Origin: Phycisphaerae bacterium
Lineage (GTDB): Bacteria; Planctomycetota; Phycisphaerae; FEN-1346; JAACEH01
Length of the DNA stretch: 64,000 nt
Direction: 5' to 3'
NCBI GenBank assembly: GCA_012729015.1
Contig: JAAYDY010000099.1
Location: 95,144 to 159,143, forward strand
The position numbers and the translations under genes were made by a program. Shown here one piece after another: positions 42,857-51,408 of the stretch (within the stretch, counting starts at the first letter, position 1; each line of letters begins with the position of its first letter). The notes below the pieces were generated by a model, which did not search any database, was not told where the DNA came from, and saw only the letters and a list, made by a program, of their open reading frames with translations.

Positions 42857-44605
42857 TCATTCCTCGGCGAAGGCTTCTGGAATAATCTGCCGCGCCACCT
42901 CGTTCAGGTACGTGGCGATCTCCCGGTCGCTCTCGAGCGTCAGCACCTTGTTGGCCACACGCCGGGCCTGGCGCATCGACGTCGAGCGGACCATTTTCTT
43001 GATCTCCGGGATGCTCGTGGCGGCCGTGCTGATCGTGTCCACGCCCAGGCCCACCAGCAGCAGGGTGAAGACGGGGTCGCCGCCCATTTCGCCGCACACG
43101 CTTACCTCGACGCCCTCGGCCTTGGCGGCCTGGACCACGTTGTGAATCAGCGTCACGATGGCCGGGTGCGCCGGCGTGAACATGCCCGCCACCCGCTCGT
43201 TCAGCCGGTCCACCGCCAGGGTGTACTGCACCAGGTCGTTGGTTCCGATGCTGAAGAAATCGCACTCCCGGGCGAACTGCCGCGGCAGAATCGCCACCGA
43301 CGGCACCTCGACCATGATGCCCACCTTCATGTCGCGGTCGAACGGGATGCCCTCCTCCTCGAAGTCTTCGCGGACGTCGTTCAGGAGCATCTTCGCGTGT
43401 CGCAACTCGCGCAGATTGGTGATCAGCGGGAACAGGATGCGCACCGGCCCGAGGGCGCTGGCCCGGAGGATCGCGCGCAACTGGGTCTTGAACAGGTCCA
43501 CGTGCTGGAGGCTGTAGCGGATGCTGCGCAGCCCGAGGAACGGGTTGCGTTCGCTCTCGTCGCCCGAGACGTGCGTGAACTTGTCGGCCCCGAGGTCGCA
43601 GGTGCGGATCGTGATAGGCCGCCCCTGGAGCAGCTTGATCGCCTCGGCGTACGCCTCGTAGTGGTCTTCCTCGGTCGGATCCGCCTCGCGGTCCAGGTAG
43701 AGGAACTCCGTCCGATACAGGCCGATGCCTGTGGCCCCGCGTTTCAGGCACGTGGCCACTTCCTGCGGGAACTCGATGTTACCGTGGAGCGTGACCTCGT
43801 GCCCGTCCTTGGTCACGGCCGGCAGGTCGCGCAGCGACGTCAGGTCGCTCTCCAGTTGCTGCGCCTGCTGCATGTACGTCTGGTACCGCTGCACGGTCTC
43901 GGCGTCCGGGGCGATGATCACCAGGCCGCGGTTGCCGTCGATGATGACCTCTTCGCCACCATTGGTGTCGGTCGAGACGCTCTGGAGCCCGACGACGGCG
44001 GGGATGTTCATGGCCCGGGCGACGATGGCCGTATGGCTCGTCCGGCCGCCGACGTCGGTGGCGAAGGCGAGAATCCGGCTCCGGTCCAGGGCCGCCGTCT
44101 GGCTCGGCGTCAGGTCGTGGGCCACCAGGATGTGCGGACGATCGAGCGCCTTGAGGTGCTCGCGTTTGGCGCCGATCAGGTGCCGCAGCAGCCGCCGCTC
44201 GATGTCGTACACGTCCTGCACGCGCTCCGCCAGGTACGGATCCTTCATGTCGCGGAACCGCCGTGCGTAGCCGTGCAACACGGTGCTGACGGCGTACTCG
44301 GGGCAGAGGAGTTGCTCGCGAATCGCCTGCGCGAACTCGCCCTGGAGTTGAGCGCTGTTGAGCATCGCGTGGTGCACCTTGAAGATTTCGCCGAGTTGCT
44401 CGCCGATGGTCTCGGAGACCTTGCGGCTGAGGTCGTTCAGTTCGGCGCTGGATTTCTCGATGGCGTCGCTGAGCCGCTGCAGCTCGGATTCGACCTCGCC
44501 CGGGGGGATCTGCCGCTGCGGGATGACCATTTCCTCGCTGTCGAGGACAACGGCCGGCGCCTGGATGACGCCCGGGCTGACAGGTATGCCTTTTAGGACT
44601 TGCAT
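42857..44605 (-). CDS. ptsI: Phosphoenolpyruvate-protein phosphotransferase (PTS enzyme I)
   Basis: A 582-residue enzyme I of normal length. It takes phosphate from PEP and passes it to HPr. The start ATG 44605 opens MQVLKGIPVSPGVIQAPAVV, the usual family N-terminus; an earlier in-frame start at 44632 is possible. The phospho-histidine is His191 in GGRTSHTAIVARAMNIPAVVG. The PEP-binding barrel shows GATGIGLYRTEFLYLDR, RPITIRTCDLGADKF, FLGLRSIRYSL, ILFPLITNLRELR, GIMVEVPSVAIL, FSIGTNDLVQYTLAVDR and VSVCGEMGGDPV. It follows ptsH by 48 nt. No sugar permease (EIIB/EIIC) is present. Confidence 0.97.
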   Translation of the reverse strand: MQVLKGIPVSPGVIQAPAVVLDSEEMVIPQRQIPPGEVESELQRLSDAIEKSSAELNDLSRKVSETIGEQLGEIFKVHHAMLNSAQLQGEFAQAIREQLLCPEYAVSTVLHGYARRFRDMKDPYLAERVQDVYDIERRLLRHLIGAKREHLKALDRPHILVAHDLTPSQTAALDRSRILAFATDVGGRTSHTAIVARAMNIPAVVGLQSVSTDTNGGEEVIIDGNRGLVIIAPDAETVQRYQTYMQQAQQLESDLTSLRDLPAVTKDGHEVTLHGNIEFPQEVATCLKRGATGIGLYRTEFLYLDREADPTEEDHYEAYAEAIKLLQGRPITIRTCDLGADKFTHVSGDESERNPFLGLRSIRYSLQHVDLFKTQLRAILRASALGPVRILFPLITNLRELRHAKMLLNDVREDFEEEGIPFDRDMKVGIMVEVPSVAILPRQFARECDFFSIGTNDLVQYTLAVDRLNERVAGMFTPAHPAIVTLIHNVVQAAKAEGVEVSVCGEMGGDPVFTLLLVGLGVDTISTAATSIPEIKKMVRSTSMRQARRVANKVLTLESDREIATYLNEVARQIIPEAFAEE

Positions 44606-44653
44606 CAGGCGGTTCCGGGTCCGCGGCGCCACGTCCCACGGACGGTCGCGCCG

Positions 44654-44917
44654 CTAGTCTTCGTAGAACTTGTCTTCCACCAGCCGGGCCAGAGCCTCCA
44701 GGGCCGACGACGCCTCATCCCCGTCGGCCTCGAAGACCAGATGCGTTCCCTCGGTGGCCTCCAGCGTCAACACCTCCATGATGCTCTTGGCATCGACGCT
44801 GGTGCCGCCCTTGTGGATGCGGATCGGGCCCGCGAACCGGTTCGACGTCTCGACGATCTGCATGGCGGGGCGGGCGTGCATACCCTGGCGATTCACGATG
44901 GTGACTTCTCGCTTCAT
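44654..44917 (-). CDS. ptsH: Phosphocarrier protein HPr
   Basis: An 87-residue HPr. The phospho-histidine is His14 in RQGMHARPAM. Ser45 in DAKSIMEVLTLEA matches the regulatory serine phosphorylated by HPr kinase in many bacteria; no hprK lies in this window. It relays phosphate from enzyme I to the EIIA protein encoded next to it. Confidence 0.97.
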   Translation of the reverse strand: MKREVTIVNRQGMHARPAMQIVETSNRFAGPIRIHKGGTSVDAKSIMEVLTLEATEGTHLVFEADGDEASSALEALARLVEDKFYED

Positions 44918-44982
44918 GCGTCAGCCCCGCCGAACGTTCACGGTTCGTTGACACGGTGACCCCTGGTGTGGTGGATGAGCGA

Positions 44983-45456
44983 CTATACGATCGCTTCCTC
45001 GTCGGCCTCGACGAGCAACTCCCAGATGGCGTCGGCCGTCTCGGCCTGTCGCAGGAAACGCCGCCAATGCTCCTTCTGAGCATTGCGGAAAATGTTCTCC
45101 ATGGCCTTCAGATGCTCCGCCGGCCGGTCGGGCGGGCTGATCAGCAGGAAGAACGTGTGAACCGGATGACCGTCCAGCGCCGCAAAGTCCACCCCGTCGC
45201 CGCTGCGCGCCACCATGCCCACCAGCGTCTTGACGCCCTCGTGCTTGACGTGAGGAATCGCCACGCCGTTGCCGAACCCCGTCGTGGCCTTCTTCTCCCG
45301 CTGCACCAGCGCGTTGAGCACGTCGTCCTTCTTGCTCTTCGACAGGCTGCCCGCCGACACCAGCGCCTCGATCATCTCCGCCAGAACGTCAGGGCCCGTC
45401 TTGCCTTGAAGATCCGCGATCAGAGCCTTGCGACACACAAACTCCTGGAACTTCAT
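44983..45456 (-). CDS. ptsN: PTS EIIA domain protein, PtsN type
   Basis: A 157-residue EIIA of the fructose/nitrogen type, starting at ATG 45456 (GGAG upstream). The phosphorylated residue is His69 in GNGVAIPHVKHEG, the family signature. Being without EIIB/EIIC partners and downstream of hpf, it resembles PtsN of the nitrogen PTS, which regulates rather than transports. A longer in-frame start exists but lacks similarity to the family N-terminus. Confidence 0.93.
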   Translation of the reverse strand: MKFQEFVCRKALIADLQGKTGPDVLAEMIEALVSAGSLSKSKKDDVLNALVQREKKATTGFGNGVAIPHVKHEGVKTLVGMVARSGDGVDFAALDGHPVHTFFLLISPPDRPAEHLKAMENIFRNAQKEHWRRFLRQAETADAIWELLVEADEEAIV

Positions 45457-45561
45457 TCCGCTCTCCGTCGAGACGTTCCGGTTGCCGTCCGGCTCCGCCT
45501 CTTCTTTACCCAGCAACGCGTCTTCGTCAATCCCAATGGCGATCCAGAACCGCGGCCGTGG

Positions 45562-45891
45562 CTACTCGGCCGTCTCCTGCTCGCCCGACTTGCCTTTGTG
45601 CCGCTGCTCGCGGACGCGCTCCTTGTGCTTGCGGAGTTGCCGCTCCATCTTGTCCACCACCGTGTCGATGGCGGCGTACATGTCGTCGTGGGCCTCGCTC
45701 GCGATGACATCGTCCGAATGCTCCAGGTCGGCGATGAACTCCACCGTCGGACGGCCCCCGTCGAAGTCCAGAACGATCCGAATCTCCTGGATGCGGCCAT
45801 CAAACCGTATCAGGCGCTCGGCTTTCTCCTGGGCATAGGCCTTCATCGCATCGGTCACCGACATGTGACGCCCGGTCACTACAATCTGCAT
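45562..45891 (-). CDS. hpf: Ribosome hibernation-promoting factor, short form
   Basis: A 109-residue protein starting MQIVVTGRHMSVTDAMKAYAQEKAERLIRF, the standard S30AE beginning, with AGGA 8 nt before the ATG at 45891. The fold follows: IRIVLDFDGGRPTVEFIADLE, DDVIASEAHDDMYAAIDTVVDKMERQLRKHKERV. It lacks the long-form C-terminal dimerisation domain. It inactivates 70S ribosomes in stationary phase. In many bacteria hpf neighbours ptsN, as here. The upstream in-frame extension has no RBS and is discounted. Confidence 0.94.
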   Translation of the reverse strand: MQIVVTGRHMSVTDAMKAYAQEKAERLIRFDGRIQEIRIVLDFDGGRPTVEFIADLEHSDDVIASEAHDDMYAAIDTVVDKMERQLRKHKERVREQRHKGKSGEQETAE

Positions 45892-45987
45892 CGGAGGTTC
45901 CTGAAATAGAGCTTGTTCCGACCTATCCTCTGGAGGCCGCCGACGTTGCCTTGCGGCGGCTTCTGGCGGGTCCTTCACGGCTCCGTG

Positions 45988-46016
45988 AGTATAAGGGGCT
46001 CTTCAACGTGTGTCAA
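45988..46016 (-). promoter_or_regulatory. Near-consensus promoter of the hpf-pts operon
   Basis: On the minus strand TTGACA (46016-46011), 17 bp, TATACT (45993-45988): a full -35 match and five of six at -10. It overlaps the end of the DUF502 gene and leaves a leader of about 90 nt before hpf. Confidence 0.75.
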
Positions 46017-46828
46017 TGCTCTTGCCCCGGGCTTCGGGGCGCCTCGTCCCCGCCCGCCGCCAAAGCCTCCGCGGCGACCCCGCGGCGGCCGTGCTGGCTC
46101 GGAGGCACCAGGACCCCACCGGAAATCGTGAATCGCAACGCCTGATCCACCGGTATATCGATTTCCACCAGTTCCGCCTTGTGGACCGCCACGACATACC
46201 CCGTAAACGGCGTCGGGCTGCTCGGAATGAACACCGAGACCAGATCCGCCCCCTTGGCCTCGCGGAGATCCTTCATCGCCGGGCCGGTCACAAAGCCCAT
46301 GCTCCACACGCCCAGCCGCGGGTATTCCACCATCACCACCTTGCGAAATGCCGCTGTCTTCTTCTCGTCTTCGGCGAAGATAAACTCTGTCAGTTGCTTC
46401 AGATGCGGATAAAACATCCGAAGCACCGGCATCCTCGACAGCGCCCCGTCGATGGTCTTGTACAGTTTGCGGCCAAAAATTGTCAACAGCGCGAAACCCA
46501 CCACGAAGATCGTGGCGAAGGCCACGACGTACCCGGCGAACGAGAAGTCGATGTGCAGGCTGTTGCCCCTGTAGAACAGGTCGTGGGCCCGATCCGCCGC
46601 ACCGTCGCCCGACAGGAAGAGCTTGATGATGCCGACAATCAAGCCGTTGATCGGTCCGGCGACGTACCTGTGCACGAACTTGATCACCCAGACCAGGATG
46701 ACGGCCGACAGGGCCGTCGGCAGCAGCGCGGCCAGGCCCGTCAGAAATGCCCGTTTCAGGCTCATCCGCCCTCGTGGGGCCGGTGCCGCCTTGGGCGGAC
46801 CCGCGTTGGACACGTCATTCTGCGACAC
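46013..46828 (-). CDS. DUF502 family membrane protein
   Basis: A 271-residue protein. GTG 46828 with AGGAAAGGAACC upstream is preferred; an ATG at 46864 is possible. Two hydrophobic helices (residues about 25-50 and 85-110) bracket a loop, then FGRKLYKTIDGALSRMPVLRMFYPHLKQLTEFIF, VVMVEYPRLGVWSMGFVTG, VSVFIPSSPTPFTGYVVAV and a long Ala/Gly C-terminus. These match DUF502, an uncharacterised inner-membrane family. It directly follows comF. Confidence 0.88.
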   Translation of the reverse strand: MSQNDVSNAGPPKAAPAPRGRMSLKRAFLTGLAALLPTALSAVILVWVIKFVHRYVAGPINGLIVGIIKLFLSGDGAADRAHDLFYRGNSLHIDFSFAGYVVAFATIFVVGFALLTIFGRKLYKTIDGALSRMPVLRMFYPHLKQLTEFIFAEDEKKTAAFRKVVMVEYPRLGVWSMGFVTGPAMKDLREAKGADLVSVFIPSSPTPFTGYVVAVHKAELVEIDIPVDQALRFTISGGVLVPPSQHGRRGVAAEALAAGGDEAPRSPGQEH

Positions 46829-46865
46829 GGTGAGGGTTCCTTTCCTGTGGCTCAATGGCTCCATT

Positions 46866-47630
46866 CTACCCGACCGCCGCCCCCGATGCCACCGCCATCG
46901 GCCCGGATTCCGCCACGGCCGCCACCGCCACGGCCACCTGGGCCGCCCCGGCGCGGCGCAGCACGCGGGCACACTCGCCCACCGTGGCCCCCGTGGTCAT
47001 CACGTCGTCCATCAGCAGGATGCGACGGCCCTTGACCTGCTCGGGGCGGCGGACGCGAAACGCCCCGCGGACGTTCTCGCGGCGGGCCGTGGCGCTGAGG
47101 CCGACCTGCGGGGGCGTGTCCCGGGTCCGCGACAGCAGCCGCACCACCTGCGCCGTCGCGCCGCCACGGCGACGCACCGCCCGGGCCAGCAGCGACGCCT
47201 GGTTGAACCCTCGCCGCCAGCACCGCCGCCAGTGCAGCGGCACGAACGTCACCAGGTCGATCTCGGCGAGGAGGTTGGCCTGATGCAGCCGCGCCGACAC
47301 CAGGTCCGCCAGCAGGGGCAGCGTGTGGAGCCCGTCACGGTATTTCAGGGCCCGGATCATGGCGCCCAGGGGGCTGTCGTACGGGCCGGCCCGCACGGCC
47401 GCCTGGAACGGCGGCGAGTGGCGCGAACAGTGGCCGCACGAGCCGTAGGGCCCGACCGTGCGACCGCACCGGCGACAGAAGGGCGTCGCGGCTGCCGCGG
47501 CCAGCCCTTCGCGGCAGGCCGGGCACACTGCCAGCCCGGCGGCGTCCCGCTCGGTCGGTGTGCCGCAACAGACGCATCCCGGCGGAAGCGCGAGGTCCAG
47601 CAGGCTGTGAACGAGCGTGTTGACGATCAT
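46866..47630 (-). CDS. comF: ComF family phosphoribosyltransferase-like protein
   Basis: A 254-residue protein. Two Cys-rich zinc pairs (PPGCVCCG, CPACREG, FCRRCGRTVG, GSCGHC) precede the core YDSPLGAMIRALKYRDG, IDLVTFVPLHWRRCWRRGFNQASLLARAV and the PRPP-type loop ILLMDDVMTTGATV. ComF proteins take part in DNA uptake or recombination in naturally competent bacteria; the actual activity is uncertain. It is read toward DUF502. Confidence 0.93.
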   Translation of the reverse strand: MIVNTLVHSLLDLALPPGCVCCGTPTERDAAGLAVCPACREGLAAAAATPFCRRCGRTVGPYGSCGHCSRHSPPFQAAVRAGPYDSPLGAMIRALKYRDGLHTLPLLADLVSARLHQANLLAEIDLVTFVPLHWRRCWRRGFNQASLLARAVRRRGGATAQVVRLLSRTRDTPPQVGLSATARRENVRGAFRVRRPEQVKGRRILLMDDVMTTGATVGECARVLRRAGAAQVAVAVAAVAESGPMAVASGAAVG

Positions 47631-47735
47631 GGCAGAGCTCTCGGATGCGGCCTTCGTGCGTGTCTCGGCGGCCCAGCCGTCACGACGTCACAGCATAGCG
47701 GCCCCCCGGGCGCCAGGCAAGGCTCCTGGCGTCGC

Positions 47736-47832
47736 GGGAGCATTGACGTTCTGGGAAAGCAGGGCAAGATGCCCCCGCCACCCATGGGCAGGATGCCCAT
47801 GCCACGGCACGGCTGCGACGTGTCAACTCCCT
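47736..47832 (+). mobile_element. Miniature inverted-repeat element R2, copy B (degraded ends)
   Basis: Interior GGCAAGATGCCCC, then ATGGGCAGGATGCCCATGCC, matches the element at 29159-29258 closely. The ends are worn (GGGAGCATTGACGTTC versus, reverse-complemented, GGGAGTTGACACGTCG). It sits in the 306-bp space between divergent comF and the next gene, which holds nothing else I can name. Confidence 0.65.
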
Positions 47833-47936
47833 CGGCGTCGGCTGCCATTGACCGTGGTCATGCGGGCGGGTACGATGCCGGGCAGGGCGTGTGTGCGGGC
47901 GGGCCGTGAGGGTGCGGAGCGAGGGCAGGGGGCCAC

Positions 47937-48959
47937 ATGATCCACGAAGCCGTCGTGCTGGTGCTGGGCGAAGTGCCGAAGGATCTGCGCGGCGAGGTGT
48001 TCACGCCGCAGGTCGGCAAGAGTGCGCCGCCGTACTACTCGGCCAGCGTGCCGCGGCAGTTGGCCATCGGCGGAGACACCCGCGTGATCGACGGACGCGA
48101 GGTGGTGTTCGAGTTGCGCGGCTACGCGCCCGACGTGCTGCTGATCCAGGCCCGGTTCCGTCTGGATAACGTCTTCAGCGAGGCGACCTTCGACGCCGAG
48201 TCGCACGTGCTGGAGCGGGCCCGGGAGATTCTGCGCGAAAATGGCGGCAACACGGAGTTGAGCGAAGAGTACACCGTGTTCATCGTTTCCGACTACGCCG
48301 GCGAGCCGGAGCAGTTCCTGGACCACGCGGAGATCATCGCGTCGCTGCTGAAATCGGAGCGGCAGGAACTGGCGGCCCGCGAGGTGGAGTACACGCTTCA
48401 GTCGCAGATCAAGTACACCCGCGACGACCTGGCGATTATCGACTGGGACGGGGCGTTCCTGTTCGATCCGGGGGCCGACGTGGCCCAGGACATCGAGCTG
48501 CTGACGCTGGCGAATCTGCAATTGCTGCGTCACCGGATGCTCGACCGGTCGCTGGAAAGCCGCCTGGCGCGGGTGGCCGACCTGGTGCGGCCGCCGCTGA
48601 CGTTCCGGGCGAAGGACATCGAGCGCGGCCTGCTGGAGACCATCGACGCCCGCACGAAATCCATCTCGGAGCTTCAGCGGCTGGAGCGCGACATCAAGCT
48701 CATCGGCGACTGGTACTCGGCCCGGTTCTTCGAGGTGGCCGCCGGCAAGTTCAAGATCGCCGACTGGCGCCGCTCGATCCAGAGCAAGCTGGAGTCGATC
48801 GAGGACATCTACTCGATCGTGGCCGAGAACTTCAGCGTCTCGCGCAAACACCGGGCCGAATGGATCCAGATCCTGGCGTTCTTCGTCCTCCAACTCGGCT
48901 GGTTCGCCCTGATCGTGCTGGAACTGTTCTACTTCACCCGCGAACTGGGCGCGCAGTGA
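47937..48959 (+). CDS. Membrane protein, possibly RMND1/DUF155-like
   Basis: A 340-residue protein, soluble for most of its length and ending in one transmembrane helix (HRAEWIQILAFFVLQLGWFALIVLELFYFTREL). Internal features are EYTVFIVSDYAGEPEQFLDHAEIIASLLKSE, LESRLARVADLVRPPL and IKLIGDWYSARFFEVAAGKFKIADW, followed by a coiled coil. The order, with a LESI-like coiled segment and a hydrophobic C-terminus reading EW-I-L, resembles RMD1/RMND1 proteins, but the middle is too different for certainty. Confidence 0.6.
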   Translation: MIHEAVVLVLGEVPKDLRGEVFTPQVGKSAPPYYSASVPRQLAIGGDTRVIDGREVVFELRGYAPDVLLIQARFRLDNVFSEATFDAESHVLERAREILRENGGNTELSEEYTVFIVSDYAGEPEQFLDHAEIIASLLKSERQELAAREVEYTLQSQIKYTRDDLAIIDWDGAFLFDPGADVAQDIELLTLANLQLLRHRMLDRSLESRLARVADLVRPPLTFRAKDIERGLLETIDARTKSISELQRLERDIKLIGDWYSARFFEVAAGKFKIADWRRSIQSKLESIEDIYSIVAENFSVSRKHRAEWIQILAFFVLQLGWFALIVLELFYFTRELGAQ

Positions 48960-49195
48960 CCGGACCTTCATGTCAGGTAGCGGTTGCAGGCATCGGCGTG
49001 GGGTTTCGGATTCCGGTGCCGCACGGATTCTGCGCGACAAGCAAACCACTTACCGGTATCCCCACGGTCACTCGGCATTGATCTCAGGATTTCCCGGGCG
49101 CGAGGCTCGGATCCGTGGTTAAACAGGCGGGTGCAAGGCTCCGGCTACGGGGCCTGGGGCGGGGGCGCGCTGGGACTGGGTGCAGGAGATGTGGA

Positions 49196-51379
49196 ATGCG
49201 ATGGTCTGATGCGAGCGTGCGAGCCGCGCGTGTTGCCGCGGTGGCGGCGGTGAGTCTGTGGGCACTGGCTGCGACGGCGTGGGCCGCCGATCCTGCGCCG
49301 GCGGTGGACTACGAGGCGAACCTGGCGAAGGTGCCCGCCAAGGACCCGCCCGCTGCGCGCCCGTCGGTCGTCAAGGCGATGGCCGGCCGCCATCCGCGGC
49401 TGTGGTTCACGGCGGACGAGGCTGCGGCCGTGAAGAGCCGCGCGGCCGACGATCCGATCCTCAAACAAGCCTGCGACGACGTGACCTCCGCCGCCAAGCG
49501 GTTCAAGCTCCGCGTCGAGGCCAAGCCGGCCATCGTCATGGGCGACACCGCCGCCCTGGTGACCAGCGCCGGGCAGTATCCGGGCCTGGCCATGGCCTAT
49601 CTGCTGGACCGCGATCCGGCGGTCAAACAGAGCATCGTGGACATCCTGACGATGATGCTCGATCAGCCCTACTGGGCCGACACGGCGGAGCTCGACAGCA
49701 ACATGGGCGCGGGCAACAACATGCTCATGGTGGGGCTGCTGTTCGATGCGGTGTGCGACGACCTGGAGCCGCAGTTCCGACAGGCCATGGCCCGGAAGAT
49801 GCTGACGCACGTGCGGCGGATGTATTACCTGGGGCACCGCCAGTTGGCCCTGATGCAGATCAAGTACTGGCAGCAGGACCCGGCCAACAACCATCGGTGG
49901 CACCGCGCCGCCGGCATGGCCGCCTGCCTGCTGGCGATTGCCGACATCGAGGGGATCGACTGCGGCTATGTGCTCCAGGAGTTCAGGAAAGAGATGGATT
50001 TCCTGGTCAAATGGTATCCGGCCGACGGCGACTGCCACGAAGGAGCGACGTACCAGGAATTCGGCTTCTTCTACCTTGCCGCGGCGGCGAGGATGATGGA
50101 CCGCGTCCTGGGGACCGAGTATCTGAAGGCGCCGGGATTTCGCAATGCCTGGGCCCAGCAACTCTACTACTGGGCCCCCGGGCGGCGCGGCTACATGACG
50201 TTTGGTGACGGGCCCAACAATCAGCGGACGTTCGGCCACCTGACGGCGGGCTTCTTCATCTGTCCGGCCCTGAGCCGCGACAAGGACATTCAGGCGGCAC
50301 TGGTCAACTACTACCGCAAGAACGCCGCGTACGACGATCCGAAGCGAGTCTACCGCGCCCCGTGGACCATCGTCGCGTTGTACGATCCGACGGTCGGCCA
50401 GGGCGACTACAAGGCCGTGCCGCTGCATCGGTTGTTCCCGGACCTCGGCGCGGCGGCGATGCGCGACTCGTGGGAAGACAACGCCGTGCTCTTCACCTTC
50501 AAGTGCGGACCCTACGGCGGGTACAAGCTCAATGAGTACCGCCACGCGCACCCCGGCCCGAACGGCAAGCCGCACTACATCAACGTGGCTCACGACGATC
50601 CGGACGCCAACAGCTTCGCTCTCGGCCTCGACGGCGACCTGCTGTTCCATCCCGGCAACTATGCCACGAAGAAGATGACCGAGACGGCCAACACGATCAC
50701 CGTGGATGGCAAAGGGCAGGTCGGCGAAGGCGACGCCTACACGCAGCCGGTGCGCGACCTGGACATGCGGACGTTGTCGTATCTGACGGGCTGGAAGGAG
50801 GCTGAAGGGGGCTGCGTGATCGTCGAGGGGGAAGCCGCCAACGCCTACCCGGCGCTCAAGCACTTCCGCCGGACGGCCGCCTGGGTGCCCGGCCAGTACA
50901 TTCTCCTCCTGGACGACATCCGGGCCGATGGCCGGCACACGATCACCTGGCGTGGCGCCGCCGAAATGGCGGAGCTTGACGGAGGCGAGGCCGGCCGATG
51001 CGCTGTCGGCACGGCCAGCGGCAAGCGGGTGGAGTGCCAGGTGCTGGCCAATCGGAAGGTCGCCGGCACGGTGGGCGACATCCGGTTCGCCGGCCGCTGG
51101 ACGCAACTGAACATGAAGCAACTCCGGTTCGAGCTTGAGACCGACCGCGTGAAGTTCGCGTGCCTGCTGGACCCGTGGAAGACCAAGGCCGCCATGACGT
51201 TGAAAGAGGATGGCGACACGGTGACGCTGACCGTTCGCGGCAACGGGTTCGAGGACGTCTGGACGTGGAAGCCGGCCAGGGACCTCGAGACGCCGTCGCG
51301 GGTGTCCGGGACGCGCGACGGGCGCCCGCTGGCCGCCCTGACCGAGCGTGACAAGGCCCCGCACGGCGATTCGCACTGA
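49196..51379 (+). CDS. Secreted heparinase II/III-like polysaccharide lyase
   Basis: A 727-residue protein from ATG 49196 with CAGGAG 7 nt upstream and a signal peptide (to about AWAAD). Residues about 60-420 are an alpha/alpha toroid: HPRLWFTADEAAAVKSRAADD, YPGLAMAYLLDRD, the conserved NNHRWHRAAGMAACLLAI (near 231-247, with candidate catalytic His/Tyr), GDCHEGATYQEFGFFYLAAAARM. Residues about 440-700 are beta-sandwich (AAMRDSWEDNAVLFTFKCGPYG, HDDPDANSFALGLDGDLLFHPGNYATKKMTETANTITVDGKGQVGEG), typical of heparinase II/III C-domains. These lyases cleave uronic-acid polysaccharides such as heparin, alginate or algal polymers by beta-elimination. The substrate here is unknown. Confidence 0.88.
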   Translation: MRWSDASVRAARVAAVAAVSLWALAATAWAADPAPAVDYEANLAKVPAKDPPAARPSVVKAMAGRHPRLWFTADEAAAVKSRAADDPILKQACDDVTSAAKRFKLRVEAKPAIVMGDTAALVTSAGQYPGLAMAYLLDRDPAVKQSIVDILTMMLDQPYWADTAELDSNMGAGNNMLMVGLLFDAVCDDLEPQFRQAMARKMLTHVRRMYYLGHRQLALMQIKYWQQDPANNHRWHRAAGMAACLLAIADIEGIDCGYVLQEFRKEMDFLVKWYPADGDCHEGATYQEFGFFYLAAAARMMDRVLGTEYLKAPGFRNAWAQQLYYWAPGRRGYMTFGDGPNNQRTFGHLTAGFFICPALSRDKDIQAALVNYYRKNAAYDDPKRVYRAPWTIVALYDPTVGQGDYKAVPLHRLFPDLGAAAMRDSWEDNAVLFTFKCGPYGGYKLNEYRHAHPGPNGKPHYINVAHDDPDANSFALGLDGDLLFHPGNYATKKMTETANTITVDGKGQVGEGDAYTQPVRDLDMRTLSYLTGWKEAEGGCVIVEGEAANAYPALKHFRRTAAWVPGQYILLLDDIRADGRHTITWRGAAEMAELDGGEAGRCAVGTASGKRVECQVLANRKVAGTVGDIRFAGRWTQLNMKQLRFELETDRVKFACLLDPWKTKAAMTLKEDGDTVTLTVRGNGFEDVWTWKPARDLETPSRVSGTRDGRPLAALTERDKAPHGDSH

Positions 51380-51408
51380 GGGGTGGCGCGACGCGGAGGA
51401 GAGGTCCC

